Shown here: positions 14,307 to 23,455 of the stretch, one piece after another
How positions within the stretch are numbered: the stretch's first letter is position 1
Layout of the letters: every line of letters starts with the position of its first letter
Source: Winslowiella iniecta
GTDB lineage: Bacteria > Pseudomonadota > Gammaproteobacteria > Enterobacterales > Enterobacteriaceae
Direction: 5' to 3'
Assembly (NCBI RefSeq): GCF_001267535.1
Contig: NZ_JRXE01000015.1
Coordinates: 40,915 to 77,177, forward strand
DNA length: 36,263 nucleotides
Position numbers and translations under genes: made by a program
Notes under the pieces: generated by a model
What the model saw: only the letters and a program-made list of their open reading frames with translations
Databases searched by the model: none
Told to the model about the DNA's origin: nothing

Positions 14307-14726
14307 TTAGCTCGTCGCTTTAATCACAAAAGTCACCACGCCGAAAATCTCCAGCGCCTCTTCGCTGCCAATCACGATGGGCGAATAACTGGCATTCATC
14401 GGCACCAGTTGAACGCTGGGACGCAGCTGCAACTTTTTAACGGTAAACTCCCCTTCCAGCGCAGCGACCACAATGCTGCCATGTTCAGCCTGCATTGAAC
14501 TGTCCACCACCAGCATATCGCCGTCGCTGATACCGCCCTCAATCATCGAGTCGCCACTGACTTTAATAAAATAGGTGGCGGCCGGATGCTGCACCAGCAG
14601 GTCGTTAAGGTCGATGCGTTGCTCAACATAATCCGCTGCCGGAGAGGGAAATCCGCACGGCACCCGATCGATAAACAGAGGTAACTGCATGATTGCGCGA
14701 ACATCTACGGGTTTCAGGAATTGCAT
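14307..14726 (-). CDS. umuD: DNA polymerase V accessory subunit UmuD
   Basis: The protein has 139 residues, the same length as E. coli UmuD. RecA-stimulated self-cleavage at C24-G25 ([15 protein letters not shown]) uses the serine S60 in SGDSMIEGG and the lysine K97 in FTVKKLQ; all are present. I start at the ATG 14726 ([10 protein letters not shown]). The open frame extends to a TTG at 14741, but alignment to the known N-terminus excludes it. It lies upstream of umuC and 20 bases downstream of a perfect LexA box. Confidence 0.96.
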   Translation of the reverse strand: MQFLKPVDVRAIMQLPLFIDRVPCGFPSPAADYVEQRIDLNDLLVQHPAATYFIKVSGDSMIEGGISDGDMLVVDSSMQAEHGSIVVAALEGEFTVKKLQLRPSVQLVPMNASYSPIVIGSEEALEIFGVVTFVIKATS

Positions 14727-14745
14727 AACGGCTGATCTCAATTAA

Positions 14746-14765
14746 TACTGTATATAATAACAGTA
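14746..14765 (-). promoter_or_regulatory. LexA-binding SOS box of umuDC
   Basis: TACTG-TATATAATAA-CAGTA fits the CTG-N10-CAG consensus perfectly. It differs by one base from the E. coli umuDC box as I remember it. It lies just upstream of the umuD ATG and overlaps an AT-rich -10 region. Confidence 0.93.
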
Positions 14766-14867
14766 TTATTAATTATGACGATCAATCAAGTGGCTTTTGT
14801 CGGGCAGAAGGAAAGCTGATGATGGCAAAGAGATTTTAGTCTGAGGGGATAAAAAAGCGGACTTGCC

Positions 14868-14900
14868 CGCCAGTATCGCGCACATCGCGCGATACTGGCG
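14868..14900 (-). terminator. Long hairpin terminator of the P-type ATPase gene
   Basis: CGCCAGTATCGCG (14868-14880) and CGCGATACTGGCG (14888-14900) form a perfect 13-bp stem, extendable by one pair. The hairpin starts 19 bases after the ATPase stop. A TTTTTT run lies farther along in the minus direction, at about 14851-14856. Confidence 0.7.
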
Positions 14901-14919
14901 AGGAAACCACCAGAGCGGA

Positions 14920-17628
14920 CTATTTACGCCAGTTACGCGTTAGCTTTTTCTCAATCTCCACCACCACAAACAGCATGGCACCAATCATCAGCGAGATAAT
15001 CCAGTAGCTGAACGGTAATGGACGCGTACCAAACAGGGTGTTCATCAGCGGCACATAGATAATCAGCGCCTGCAGGGCGATAAGCACCAGCGTGACCAGC
15101 CAGATACCTTTGTTTTTCAGCAAGCCGGCATTAAGCGAGAAGTGTTCTGAATCACGGCAGTTGATCATATAAACCCACTGCGCCGTCACCAGCATTTGTA
15201 ACAGCACCGTACGGATAAACTCCGTGCTGTAGCCACGTGGCTCTAACCACGCCTCAAGGATAAAGGCGCTAATGGAAATCAGCAGGCCAACAAACACCAC
15301 GCGCCAGATCGCATAGCCATCCATCACATGACTTTTGACATTGCGCGGGGGTCGCCGCATGGCATTTCTTTCAGCCGGTTCAAACGCCAGACCAAATGAC
15401 AGCGTGGCCGAGGTCGCCATATTCATCCACAAAATCTGCACTGGCGTCAGTGGCAGCATATTCCCCATCAGGATGGCGATAATAATTAACAGCCCCTGCG
15501 CGAGGTTGGTCGGCATAATAAACAGGATGGTTTTTTTCAGGTTATCGTAAACCCGACGACCCTCTTTCACCGCGCTGGCAATGGTGGCGAAGTTATCATC
15601 CGCGAGGATCATATCCGCGGACTCTTTGGTGACTTCAGTCCCTTTAATGCCCATTGCGATACCGACGTTAGCCTGTTTCAGCGCAGGTGCATCGTTAACC
15701 CCGTCACCGGTCATGCCGACAATCGCGCCGGTCTCCTGCAACGCCTTGACCAGCCGCAGCTTATGTTCCGGACTGGTGCGGGCGAAAATATCATACTCCT
15801 GCGCCACCGTTTGCAGCTCCCGATCGTCCATATGTTCCAGCTGATAGCCGGTAATTGACGAGGCGCTGTTGCCGATTCCCAGCATCTGGCCGATGGCCAT
15901 TGCGGTTTCCTGATGATCGCCGGTGATCATTTTCACCCGGATCCCCGCCTGCTGACACTGCTCGATCGCCGCAATCGCTTCAGGGCGCGGCGGATCCATC
16001 ATGCCGGCAATGCCCAGCAGCACCATCCCCTGTTGCAGTTCCGGATGATCCAGCGAGGTCAGGTTTTGCTCCACCGGCTTACGCGCGGCAGCCACCATGC
16101 GCAGACCTTCGCTGGCATAGGTTGAGATGGCATTTTCCCAGTAAGCCAGATCCAGCGGCACCACGCCGTCTTCCTGTTGCTGCGACTGACACAGGCGCAA
16201 TAACACATCCGGCGCGCCGGTCAGTAACACTTGCGCTTCGCCATCAATCTGGCAGGCGACCGCCATATATTTATACAGCGAATCAAACGGGATTTTACTG
16301 CCAACGGTACAGGATGCATCATCAAGCCGGGCTTTCGCCGCCAGCACCTTTAATGCCCCTTCGGTTGGCCCGCCGGTAATCACCCAGTGACCCTGCTCAT
16401 CCTGCCGCAACTGGCTCTCATTACAGATATCCACGGTGCGCAGAAACTGGCTAAACAGCGGGGAAGATTGTGGCGTGGCCGCTTCAGTAGCACCGGCCGG
16501 ATAGAAATCACCGCGCGGCTCGTAACTGCTGCCCTCCACGCGCCAGACCTTATCCGCGAGGATCACCGCTTTAACCGTCATTTCATTCATCGTCAGCGTG
16601 CCGGTTTTATCCGAGCAGATCACCGACATTGCGCCCAGCGTTTCTACCGTCGGCAGCTTACGAATAATCGCATGATTACGCGCCATCGCCTGCACGCCGA
16701 GCGAGAGGATAATCGAGATAATCGCCGGCAGCCCTTCCGGCACCGCCGCCACCGCCAGGCTGATCACCGAGAGCAACAGTTCAGCAAACGGGATATCACG
16801 CAGCATCCAGCCGAAAATCAGCAGCGCCACCATCATCAACAGAATGATGGCAAAAATGGCTTTGCCGAGCTTATCCATTTGCACCAGCAGCGGGGTTTTA
16901 TTCTCGCTGATTGACGAGAGCATTTCGTTGATATGCCCCAGCTCGGTATCGCCACCGGTGGCAATCACCACCCCGGATGCGGTACCGGAGCTGACGGTGG
17001 TGCCGGAAAACGCCAGATTTTTACGATCGCCGATCGATTTCTCGCCCTCCAGCGCAATGACTTTTTTCGACACCACGGTCGATTCGCCAGTCAGGATCGC
17101 CTCTTCCACCCGCAGATTATGGATATCGATCAGGCGCAGATCCGCCGGAATGCGATCGCCGGGCCGTAACATCACAATATCGCCGGGCACGATATGTTCG
17201 GTATTAATCGTAATCTGCTGACCGCCACGCACCACCAGCGCTTCGCTGGAGAGCATGTTCTGGATACTTTTTAGCGACTTTTCCGCATTACTTTCCTGAA
17301 TAAAGCCGATCAGCGCATTAATCACCGCTACGCCTAAAATCACCAACGTATCGACCCAGTGCCCCATAATCGCCGTGACAATAGCGGCCGCTAACAACAC
17401 ATAGATCAATACATCTTTAAAATGGGAGATAAACTTAATAAACAGGGATTTAGGTTTCTTTTGCGGCAGAGCATTGGGGCCATGCTGTAATAACAGGGTC
17501 TGCGCATCGGCCTCTTTTAATCCTGCCGGCGAGCTGTTAAGTGCGGCAAGACTCTCTTCAACACTGCGCTGATACCACTGGTGTGTCGACGGAGCTGACT
17601 CCCCGCTGACCGATTTGAACTCACTCAT
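14920..17628 (-). CDS. P2-type cation-transporting ATPase
   Basis: This 902-residue inner-membrane pump is of the SERCA/PMR1-like class, most likely exporting Ca2+ (or Mn2+). Domains in order are an N-terminal cation-ATPase region with NALPQKKPKSL, TM1-2, the actuator domain with TGES (180-183), TM4 with PEGLP (297-301), the phosphorylated aspartate D340 in CSDKTGTLTMNEM, the nucleotide domain, the MITGDH and GMTGDGVNDAPALKQA hinge motifs, and six C-terminal helices with the NMATSATLSFGLAFE segment. The PEGLP (not PEGLL) sequence favours a Ca2+ pump over a Na+/K+ pump, but ion choice is inference. The upstream ribosome site is weak. It is a single-gene unit. Confidence 0.92.
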   Translation of the reverse strand: MSEFKSVSGESAPSTHQWYQRSVEESLAALNSSPAGLKEADAQTLLLQHGPNALPQKKPKSLFIKFISHFKDVLIYVLLAAAIVTAIMGHWVDTLVILGVAVINALIGFIQESNAEKSLKSIQNMLSSEALVVRGGQQITINTEHIVPGDIVMLRPGDRIPADLRLIDIHNLRVEEAILTGESTVVSKKVIALEGEKSIGDRKNLAFSGTTVSSGTASGVVIATGGDTELGHINEMLSSISENKTPLLVQMDKLGKAIFAIILLMMVALLIFGWMLRDIPFAELLLSVISLAVAAVPEGLPAIISIILSLGVQAMARNHAIIRKLPTVETLGAMSVICSDKTGTLTMNEMTVKAVILADKVWRVEGSSYEPRGDFYPAGATEAATPQSSPLFSQFLRTVDICNESQLRQDEQGHWVITGGPTEGALKVLAAKARLDDASCTVGSKIPFDSLYKYMAVACQIDGEAQVLLTGAPDVLLRLCQSQQQEDGVVPLDLAYWENAISTYASEGLRMVAAARKPVEQNLTSLDHPELQQGMVLLGIAGMMDPPRPEAIAAIEQCQQAGIRVKMITGDHQETAMAIGQMLGIGNSASSITGYQLEHMDDRELQTVAQEYDIFARTSPEHKLRLVKALQETGAIVGMTGDGVNDAPALKQANVGIAMGIKGTEVTKESADMILADDNFATIASAVKEGRRVYDNLKKTILFIMPTNLAQGLLIIIAILMGNMLPLTPVQILWMNMATSATLSFGLAFEPAERNAMRRPPRNVKSHVMDGYAIWRVVFVGLLISISAFILEAWLEPRGYSTEFIRTVLLQMLVTAQWVYMINCRDSEHFSLNAGLLKNKGIWLVTLVLIALQALIIYVPLMNTLFGTRPLPFSYWIISLMIGAMLFVVVEIEKKLTRNWRK

Positions 17629-17967
17629 AGCTTATTGACTCCTGTTTTCCCACAATAGTCCCACGCTAAGTACGAGCCTGCCGCTCATCACTCCACGGGA
17701 TAAAAAATTGCCATAACGTCAGCCAGTCCGGTGCTGTGGTTGAGCAAATCACGGCAAAAAAGGTCTTAAAAACATCGAGGAACAGAAAACTCTATCAGAA
17801 CTGTTTCAGGTCAAAAAAATTAAACAGCCTGCTGCTAAGATGATATGCAACTAAGCATAATCGATATTATTCGAAAATCTATTTATAAGTTTTCTTTCGA
17901 AAAATTCCGCTTCAGCTATAACTATTAAATCCGTAGTTTTCATCATCATATTAATTATGGGGAGATC
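17629..17967. other. Intergenic region between the ATPase and a small peptide gene
   Basis: No gene is recognised in these 339 bases. The right half is AT-rich with several TATAAT/TATAAC-like hexamers (17830-17930), plausibly the promoter area for the 36-aa peptide. The left half should hold the ATPase promoter on the minus strand, but I cannot place it. Confidence 0.35.
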
Positions 17968-18078
17968 ATGAAAACCTATAGCGCATTCAGAATTGGTAGC
18001 TATGTGTTGCTGGCCGTTACCAGTTGCACCCTCACAGGACTGATGACTTATCTCATTGTTTCCAGTATGCAAGGGTGA
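17968..18078 (+). CDS. Small membrane peptide (36 aa)
   Basis: GGGGAG lies 4 bases before the ATG. The peptide MKTYSAFRIGSYVLLAVTSC continues with a hydrophobic stretch (TGLMTYLIVSSMQG), giving one or two short membrane-compatible helices. I do not recognise it. It lies 258 bases upstream of the RND efflux adaptor and may have its own promoter in the AT-rich area before it. The composition resembles enterobacterial small membrane proteins. Confidence 0.45.
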   Translation: MKTYSAFRIGSYVLLAVTSCTLTGLMTYLIVSSMQG

Positions 18079-18336
18079 GGACTCTCCGACAGAAATGCGC
18101 AGTCCGCCCCTGCCGTTCGCACAATGAAAAACGTTTGTACAACGCGACAGGCCCGGAAAACAGGATGAAATCGAATAAAAGCATACTGATGAGACTTAAC
18201 TCACTGAATTTAAAATAAATGCATTTACTTCAGTAATACCGTCGCCACTGAAAGCTGGCGAATAATAATGTTGCTGTGATTATTGATTTTTTCTGGGGCG
18301 TGGACTAAAGCCTGAGAGATAATAAGGGGAAGCCTG

Positions 18337-19419
18337 TTGAAAAGAATACTTTTTATTATTGCCCTGTCAGTAATACTGACGGCCTGCGATCGTAAGGAGC
18401 CAGAAAGTGACCACTCCCCACGCCCGGTAAAAAGCATCGTAGTAAAATCCGATAACCTGCTGAATGACAGAGTCTTTCCGGCGCGTATTCTGGCCGGAGA
18501 CAATACCGATCTGGCGTTTAAACGCGCTGGCCAGTTGCAGGAGCTGGAAATCCGCGAAGGGATGGCGATTAAAGCCGGTCAGGTTCTTGCCCGGCTGAAT
18601 AACGTCGATGCCACACTGCGGGTTAATGACCGGCAGAGCGCCTTTAATCTGGCTCAGCGCCAGTTCCAGCGCTTTCAGTCACTTTCCGGCAACGGTGCGG
18701 TTTCGCGCTCAGAAATGGATGTCCAGCGCGCCAATCGCGACTCGGCTCGCGCCGCATTAGACAGTGCCAAAGAAGAGCTGAATTATCTGACGCTGACCGC
18801 GCCGTTTGATGGCGTAATGGCACGCGTTAATGCCCGTAATCATCAGGTGGTGGCTGCCGGACAGACGATTGCCACCATCAGCCGTACCGAGATGCTGGAT
18901 GTGGTGTTCACTATCCCCGAGCGCCTGTTTACCGCGCTGGATGCCAGTAACGTAGAGTATCAGCCGCGAGTACGCATCAACTCCCTGCCGGGCCGCGAAT
19001 TTACCGCACGCTACAAAGAACATACTACCAACACCGATGCCGGCAGCTTAACCTATCAGGTTACGCTGGTTATGCCGCGCCCGGATGATCTGCCCACCGT
19101 CGGCGGCTTAAGCGGTACGGTAACCGTCAGCCTCGGTAATTTACCGAATGCCTCACCCACCACCACGATTATCGTGCCATCGGCGGCAGTCTTTAATCCG
19201 GACAGTAGCCAGTTAAACCAGGCGCATGTCTGGGTCATTGCCAAAAACGGACAGGGACTTTATCTGGAAGACCGTAAAGTCAGCGTCGGCCAGGTAACTT
19301 CGCAGGGCATTGAAATAACTCAAGGTTTACAGGATGGTGAACAGATTGTCGTGGCAGGCGTCGCTGAATTACGCGCCCAGCAACCGGTGCGTATCTGGAC
19401 GCGGGAACGAGGTCTGTAA
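18337..19419 (+). CDS. RND efflux periplasmic adaptor lipoprotein
   Basis: The protein has 360 residues and a TTG start, with AAGGGGA placed 6 bases upstream. The lipoprotein signal peptide ends in LTAC (C17). The membrane-fusion layout is seen in order: beta-barrel strand, lipoyl half (AFKRAGQLQELEIREGMAIKAGQVLARLN), coiled hairpin (QRQFQRFQSL...RDSARAALDSAKEELNY), second lipoyl half (LTLTAPFDGVMARV), barrel and membrane-proximal domain. It bridges an inner-membrane RND pump and an outer-membrane channel such as TolC. Its stop overlaps the pump start (TAATG), so the two are coupled. No channel gene is nearby. Confidence 0.92.
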   Translation: MKRILFIIALSVILTACDRKEPESDHSPRPVKSIVVKSDNLLNDRVFPARILAGDNTDLAFKRAGQLQELEIREGMAIKAGQVLARLNNVDATLRVNDRQSAFNLAQRQFQRFQSLSGNGAVSRSEMDVQRANRDSARAALDSAKEELNYLTLTAPFDGVMARVNARNHQVVAAGQTIATISRTEMLDVVFTIPERLFTALDASNVEYQPRVRINSLPGREFTARYKEHTTNTDAGSLTYQVTLVMPRPDDLPTVGGLSGTVTVSLGNLPNASPTTTIIVPSAAVFNPDSSQLNQAHVWVIAKNGQGLYLEDRKVSVGQVTSQGIEITQGLQDGEQIVVAGVAELRAQQPVRIWTRERGL

Positions 19420-22400
19420 TGGGGATAATTGAGCGCTTTATTCAGAACAATATCCGTATCTGGCTGGTTATTTTGTTGCTCGGCGTTGGCGGTATTATTG
19501 CCCTGTTAAATATCAGCCGGCTGGAAGATCCCGCCTTTACCATTAAAACCGCAGTGGTGGTCACCCAGTATCCAGGCGCATCGGCGCAGCAGGTGGAAGA
19601 GGAAGTGACGCTGCCGCTGGAAAACGCGCTGCAACGCTTGCCGTATCTGGATAATGTCACCTCCATTTCCAGCGTCGGCTTATCGCAAATTACCGTGAAT
19701 ATTGACGCCCGTTACCAGGCGTCAGAGCTGCCACAAATCTGGGATGAGCTGCGCCGTCGGGTCGGGGATGCCGCGCGACAGTTCCCGCCGGGCGTGTCCG
19801 AGCCGTTTGTTAACGACGACTTTGGTGATGTCTATGGCTATTACTTTGTGCTGTATGGCGACAACTATAACAATCAGGAACTGCGCGATTACGCCGAACA
19901 GCTGCGGCGTGAACTGATCCTGGTGCCTGGCGTCGGCAAAGTGGCGATTGGCGGAGTGATCCCTCAGCAGATCCATCTGGATATTTCTCATGCCAAAATG
20001 GCAGCATTTGGTATCACCCCGGCACGGCTGGCCGATATCTTAAGCCGCCAGAATATTGTTTCCGATGCGGGCAGCATTACCGTTGGCAGCGAGTCGATTC
20101 GTCTGCATCCCACCGGCGAATTCCAGAATCTTGACGATCTGGGTAATCTGCTGATCAGCGCGCCTGGCAGCACCGGCAGCGTCTATCTGCGCGATATCGC
20201 CACCCTCAGCTCGGGCGTCAGCGACAGCCCGGACAATATTTATCACGCTAACGGCCACCCGGCGCTGGCAATGGGTATCTCCTATGTGCCTGGCGTGAAT
20301 GTGATCAATGTCGGCGAAGCGCTCAGCCAGCAACTCAGCCGCATGGAGAGCCAAAAACCGGCCGGTATTCAGCTTAAGGTGTTCTACGACCAGGCGCAGG
20401 AAGTGAAGCAGTCGGTCGACGGTTTTATCCTTAACTTCCTGATGGCGCTGGCGATTGTTATTGGCACGCTGTTGATTTTTATGGGACTGAAAAGCGGTGT
20501 AATTATCGCTGCCTCGCTGGCGATTAACGTACTCGGCACCTTGCTGATTATGTATCTGGCAGGCATCGAGCTACAGCGGGTATCGTTAGGCGCGTTAATT
20601 ATTGCGTTAAGTATGCTGGTGGATAATGCCATTGTGGTGGTCGAAGGGGTACTGGTCGATCGCCAGCGCGGCAACAAGCTAATGAAGTCGATCACTCACG
20701 TGATTAAACGTTCCGCCCTGCCGTTGCTGGGTGCCACGATCATCGCCATTCTCGCTTTTGCGCCAATTGGCCTGTCGCAAGACTCAACCGGTGAATACTG
20801 TAAATCTCTGTTCCAGGTACTGCTGATTTCGCTGATGCTTAGCTGGCTGACGGCACTGACGCTGACTCCGGTATTTATCAAATGGGCCTTCCGCAAAGCA
20901 GAGCAGACGCCGCAAAGTACGCCGCAGTCCGGCTCGCCGTATGACGGTAAACTGTTCCGCGGCTATCGCCGTCTGCTGAACGCTCTGTTACGCCACAAGA
21001 CTCTGACCCTGACGACACTGGTGGCGCTACTGGCGCTGTCGCTGTACGGCTTTGGCCAGGTGCGGCAGAACTTCTTCCCCTCCTCGAACACGCCGATTTT
21101 CTTTGTCGATCTCTGGATGCCCTACGGCACGGATATCCATTACACCAGCAAAATCGCCAGCGAAATCGAACAGCGAATTAATCAGCAGCAAGGGGTAGCG
21201 GCTACCGTCACCACCGTTGGCCAGGGCGGGATGCGCTTCACCCTGACCTATAACGGACAACGGCAGTACACCAACTATGCGCAAATTATGGTGCGCACTG
21301 ACGATCAGCAACGCATTGCCAGCCTGTCGCGGGAAATCGAACAGGATATTCAGGCCAACTACCCGGAAGTGAATGAGCGGATTAAACATATTATGTTTGG
21401 CCCTTCCGGTGACAGCGCCATTGAGGTACGCATCCGCGGAAGTGAACCGGATGAGCTGCGTCATATCGCCAGTCAGGTTGGCGAAATTATCCAGCGCGAA
21501 GGCCGGGTGTTTACCGTGCGTAACGACTGGCAGGAGCGCAGCAAAATCATCCGGCCGCAGTTCTCCCCTTATCTGGGGCGCGAACTGGGCGTGGATAAAC
21601 GCGAAATCGACAACGCCTTACGCATGAATTTCAGCGGGACGCCGGTCGGGATTTATCGTGAGGGTTCGCGCCTGATGCCAATGCTGTTGCGTACCCCTGA
21701 CGCGGAGCGACTGGATGCCAGCCATATCGCTAATATCCAGGTCTGGAGCCAAACGCAGAATCAGTTTATTCCGCTGAGTAATGTGGTAAGCGAATTCACT
21801 ACTGAATGGGAAGATCCGTTAATCATGCGGCGCGACAGGATGCGTATTCTGACGGTGCAGACCGATCCCGACCCGTTAAGCGGCGAAACCTCCGGTGACG
21901 TGCTGGCGCGTATTCGTCCGCATATCGAGGCGTTAAAGCTGCCGGCGGGTTACAGTATCGAATGGGGCGGCGATGAGGAGAACTCTCGTGAAGCGCAGGC
22001 CGGACTGTTCAGCACCCTGCCCATCGGCTTCCTGGTGATGTTTATTATTACCGTGCTGATGTTCAGCTCACTGAAAAATGCGGCTGCCATCTGGCTGACC
22101 GTACCGCTGGCACTGATTGGCGTCACCGTCGGTTTTCTGCTGACGGGGATTCCGTTCGGCTTTATGGCGCTGATCGGACTGCTTAGCCTGAGTGGAATGC
22201 TGATCCGAAACGGCATTGTACTGGTGGATGAAATTAATCAGCAGCGGGTGAGCAAAAGTCAGCACGAGGCGATTATTGATGCCGCAACTTCACGTTTACG
22301 CCCCATTTTGCTGACTGCCTTTACCACCGTGCTGGGGCTGGCACCGCTGCTGCGCGATGTGTTCTTCCAGAGCATGGCGGTGGTGATTATGTTTGGCCTC

Positions 22401-22481
22401 GGCTTTGCCACCGTGCTGACGTTGCTGGTACTGCCAGTGATTTATCAGTGTTTCCATCTGCGAGCCGGAAAAACGCGATAA
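19419..22481 (+). CDS. RND efflux transporter (HAE1 type, TriC/MexK-like)
   Basis: This 1,020-residue inner-membrane proton-driven pump is the usual length for the family. The first helix (IWLVILLLGVGGIIALL) is followed by the EDPAFTIKTAVVVTQYPGASAQQVEEEVT segment. That segment is closer to the TriC/MexK and cobalt-type branches than to AcrB. TM4 carries the proton-relay aspartate D402 in LSMLVDNAIVVVEG; a second repeat follows after residue 520, with TM10 ending RNGIVLVDEINQQR. Start and stop both overlap neighbours (TAATG at each end), giving a tightly coupled three-gene operon with the adaptor and the acyltransferase-like gene. Substrates cannot be predicted. Confidence 0.93.
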   Translation: MGIIERFIQNNIRIWLVILLLGVGGIIALLNISRLEDPAFTIKTAVVVTQYPGASAQQVEEEVTLPLENALQRLPYLDNVTSISSVGLSQITVNIDARYQASELPQIWDELRRRVGDAARQFPPGVSEPFVNDDFGDVYGYYFVLYGDNYNNQELRDYAEQLRRELILVPGVGKVAIGGVIPQQIHLDISHAKMAAFGITPARLADILSRQNIVSDAGSITVGSESIRLHPTGEFQNLDDLGNLLISAPGSTGSVYLRDIATLSSGVSDSPDNIYHANGHPALAMGISYVPGVNVINVGEALSQQLSRMESQKPAGIQLKVFYDQAQEVKQSVDGFILNFLMALAIVIGTLLIFMGLKSGVIIAASLAINVLGTLLIMYLAGIELQRVSLGALIIALSMLVDNAIVVVEGVLVDRQRGNKLMKSITHVIKRSALPLLGATIIAILAFAPIGLSQDSTGEYCKSLFQVLLISLMLSWLTALTLTPVFIKWAFRKAEQTPQSTPQSGSPYDGKLFRGYRRLLNALLRHKTLTLTTLVALLALSLYGFGQVRQNFFPSSNTPIFFVDLWMPYGTDIHYTSKIASEIEQRINQQQGVAATVTTVGQGGMRFTLTYNGQRQYTNYAQIMVRTDDQQRIASLSREIEQDIQANYPEVNERIKHIMFGPSGDSAIEVRIRGSEPDELRHIASQVGEIIQREGRVFTVRNDWQERSKIIRPQFSPYLGRELGVDKREIDNALRMNFSGTPVGIYREGSRLMPMLLRTPDAERLDASHIANIQVWSQTQNQFIPLSNVVSEFTTEWEDPLIMRRDRMRILTVQTDPDPLSGETSGDVLARIRPHIEALKLPAGYSIEWGGDEENSREAQAGLFSTLPIGFLVMFIITVLMFSSLKNAAAIWLTVPLALIGVTVGFLLTGIPFGFMALIGLLSLSGMLIRNGIVLVDEINQQRVSKSQHEAIIDAATSRLRPILLTAFTTVLGLAPLLRDVFFQSMAVVIMFGLGFATVLTLLVLPVIYQCFHLRAGKTR

Positions 22482-23437
22482 TGAACAGTGCCGGACTTAA
22501 TCTGATTAAAACCTTAGGTTGCCTGACGGCGGTGACCTTTTTCACCCTCTACAACACCTATGACAACTATTCGTATAACTACAATCAGGCGTTAGCTTTT
22601 CTGACCTTTATTTCCACCATTGCCACACCGCTGTTTTTTGTTGTGGCGGGTTATCTGGATGCCGGTACCCAGCATTCACCGGAGTGGCAGCTAAAAAAAA
22701 TTCGCCGGATTCTGGTGATTTTTCTGTTCTGGTACTCAATCTACTATTTTATTGAACCCTACTATAAGGGTTACCTGATTCAGCCGTGGTTTGTGCTGGC
22801 GCTGATGATAATTTACTGCTTTCATCCGCTGATTGACCGGCTGGTCAGGCGGCGGGGGCTGTTTTTATCACTGATTGGCCTGCTGCTGTTATTCGCGCTC
22901 AGTTACGATCTGCAGGCGGTGTACTCGCCGGAAAGCCGCTGGTTGTCGGTTCCGGCCGAGTTTCGCCTCTGGACATGGGTACTCTATTATCTGACCGGGC
23001 AGCTACTCTATGACCCGGTTATCGCGGCGTTTTACTCCCGACCAAAGGTGGCGAAAGCCGCGCTGATCGCCGTGCCGTTTGTCTATGTTTTTACCTGGCT
23101 GTATGAGAAGCACTTTTTCTTTACCCTGTTCCGGGTGGAGCGCGACGGCTATATCCTCACCGGTTCTCAGGTCTATATTCTGGTGGTGCTGATCATTATT
23201 GCGATTAACGGGCTGAATATTGCAGAAAACCTGAACCGGATCTCTGCCACACTCAGCAAGACAATGACCGGCGTCTATATCCTGCATTACTCGTTTTTTA
23301 ATCTGCTGATTCAGTGGATCAACATTACCTCACTGACCACAAAACTGCTGACGATCCTGCTGACCTTCTTACTGTCGGTGATGCTGACGCTGTTACTGTT
23401 GCAGTTTCAGGTGACGAAACGGCTGGTGTCATTCTGA
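22481..23437 (+). CDS. Acyltransferase-3-like membrane protein
   Basis: The ATG at 22481 (MNSAGLNLIKTLGCL) overlaps the pump stop as TAATG and gives 318 residues with about ten hydrophobic helices. Features of the acyltransferase-3 (OafA/WecH/NodX) family are TPLFFVVAGYLD, KKIRRILVIFLFWYSIYYF, PWFVLALMIIYCFHPLIDRL, YYLTGQLLY and a final MTGVYILHYSFFNLL. Members transfer O-acyl groups to sugars at the inner membrane. Odd point: the first helix, where the family usually has an Arg and a catalytic His, reads NLIKTLGCLTAVTFFTLYN with neither, so activity may be altered. Coupling to an RND pump is unusual. Confidence 0.8.
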   Translation: MNSAGLNLIKTLGCLTAVTFFTLYNTYDNYSYNYNQALAFLTFISTIATPLFFVVAGYLDAGTQHSPEWQLKKIRRILVIFLFWYSIYYFIEPYYKGYLIQPWFVLALMIIYCFHPLIDRLVRRRGLFLSLIGLLLLFALSYDLQAVYSPESRWLSVPAEFRLWTWVLYYLTGQLLYDPVIAAFYSRPKVAKAALIAVPFVYVFTWLYEKHFFFTLFRVERDGYILTGSQVYILVVLIIIAINGLNIAENLNRISATLSKTMTGVYILHYSFFNLLIQWINITSLTTKLLTILLTFLLSVMLTLLLLQFQVTKRLVSF

Positions 23438-23455
23438 GGGCCGCGCGCCCTCAGA
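23433..23455. terminator. Bidirectional hairpin containing both stop codons
   Basis: TCTGAGGGC (23433-23441) and GCCCTCAGA (23447-23455) form a perfect 9-bp stem around CGCGC. The stop codons of both convergent genes (TGA at 23435-23437 on plus, TGA at 23453-23451 on minus) lie inside the two stem arms. Confidence 0.6.

Noticed and set aside
14727-14741. Longer UmuD start at a TTG
   Set aside because: The ATG at 14726 gives exactly the 139-residue UmuD with matching C24/S60/K97 numbering.
16387-16914. 175-codon frame antisense to the P-type ATPase
   Set aside because: Its His/Arg-rich composition is typical of a reverse-frame artefact of a GC-rich gene.
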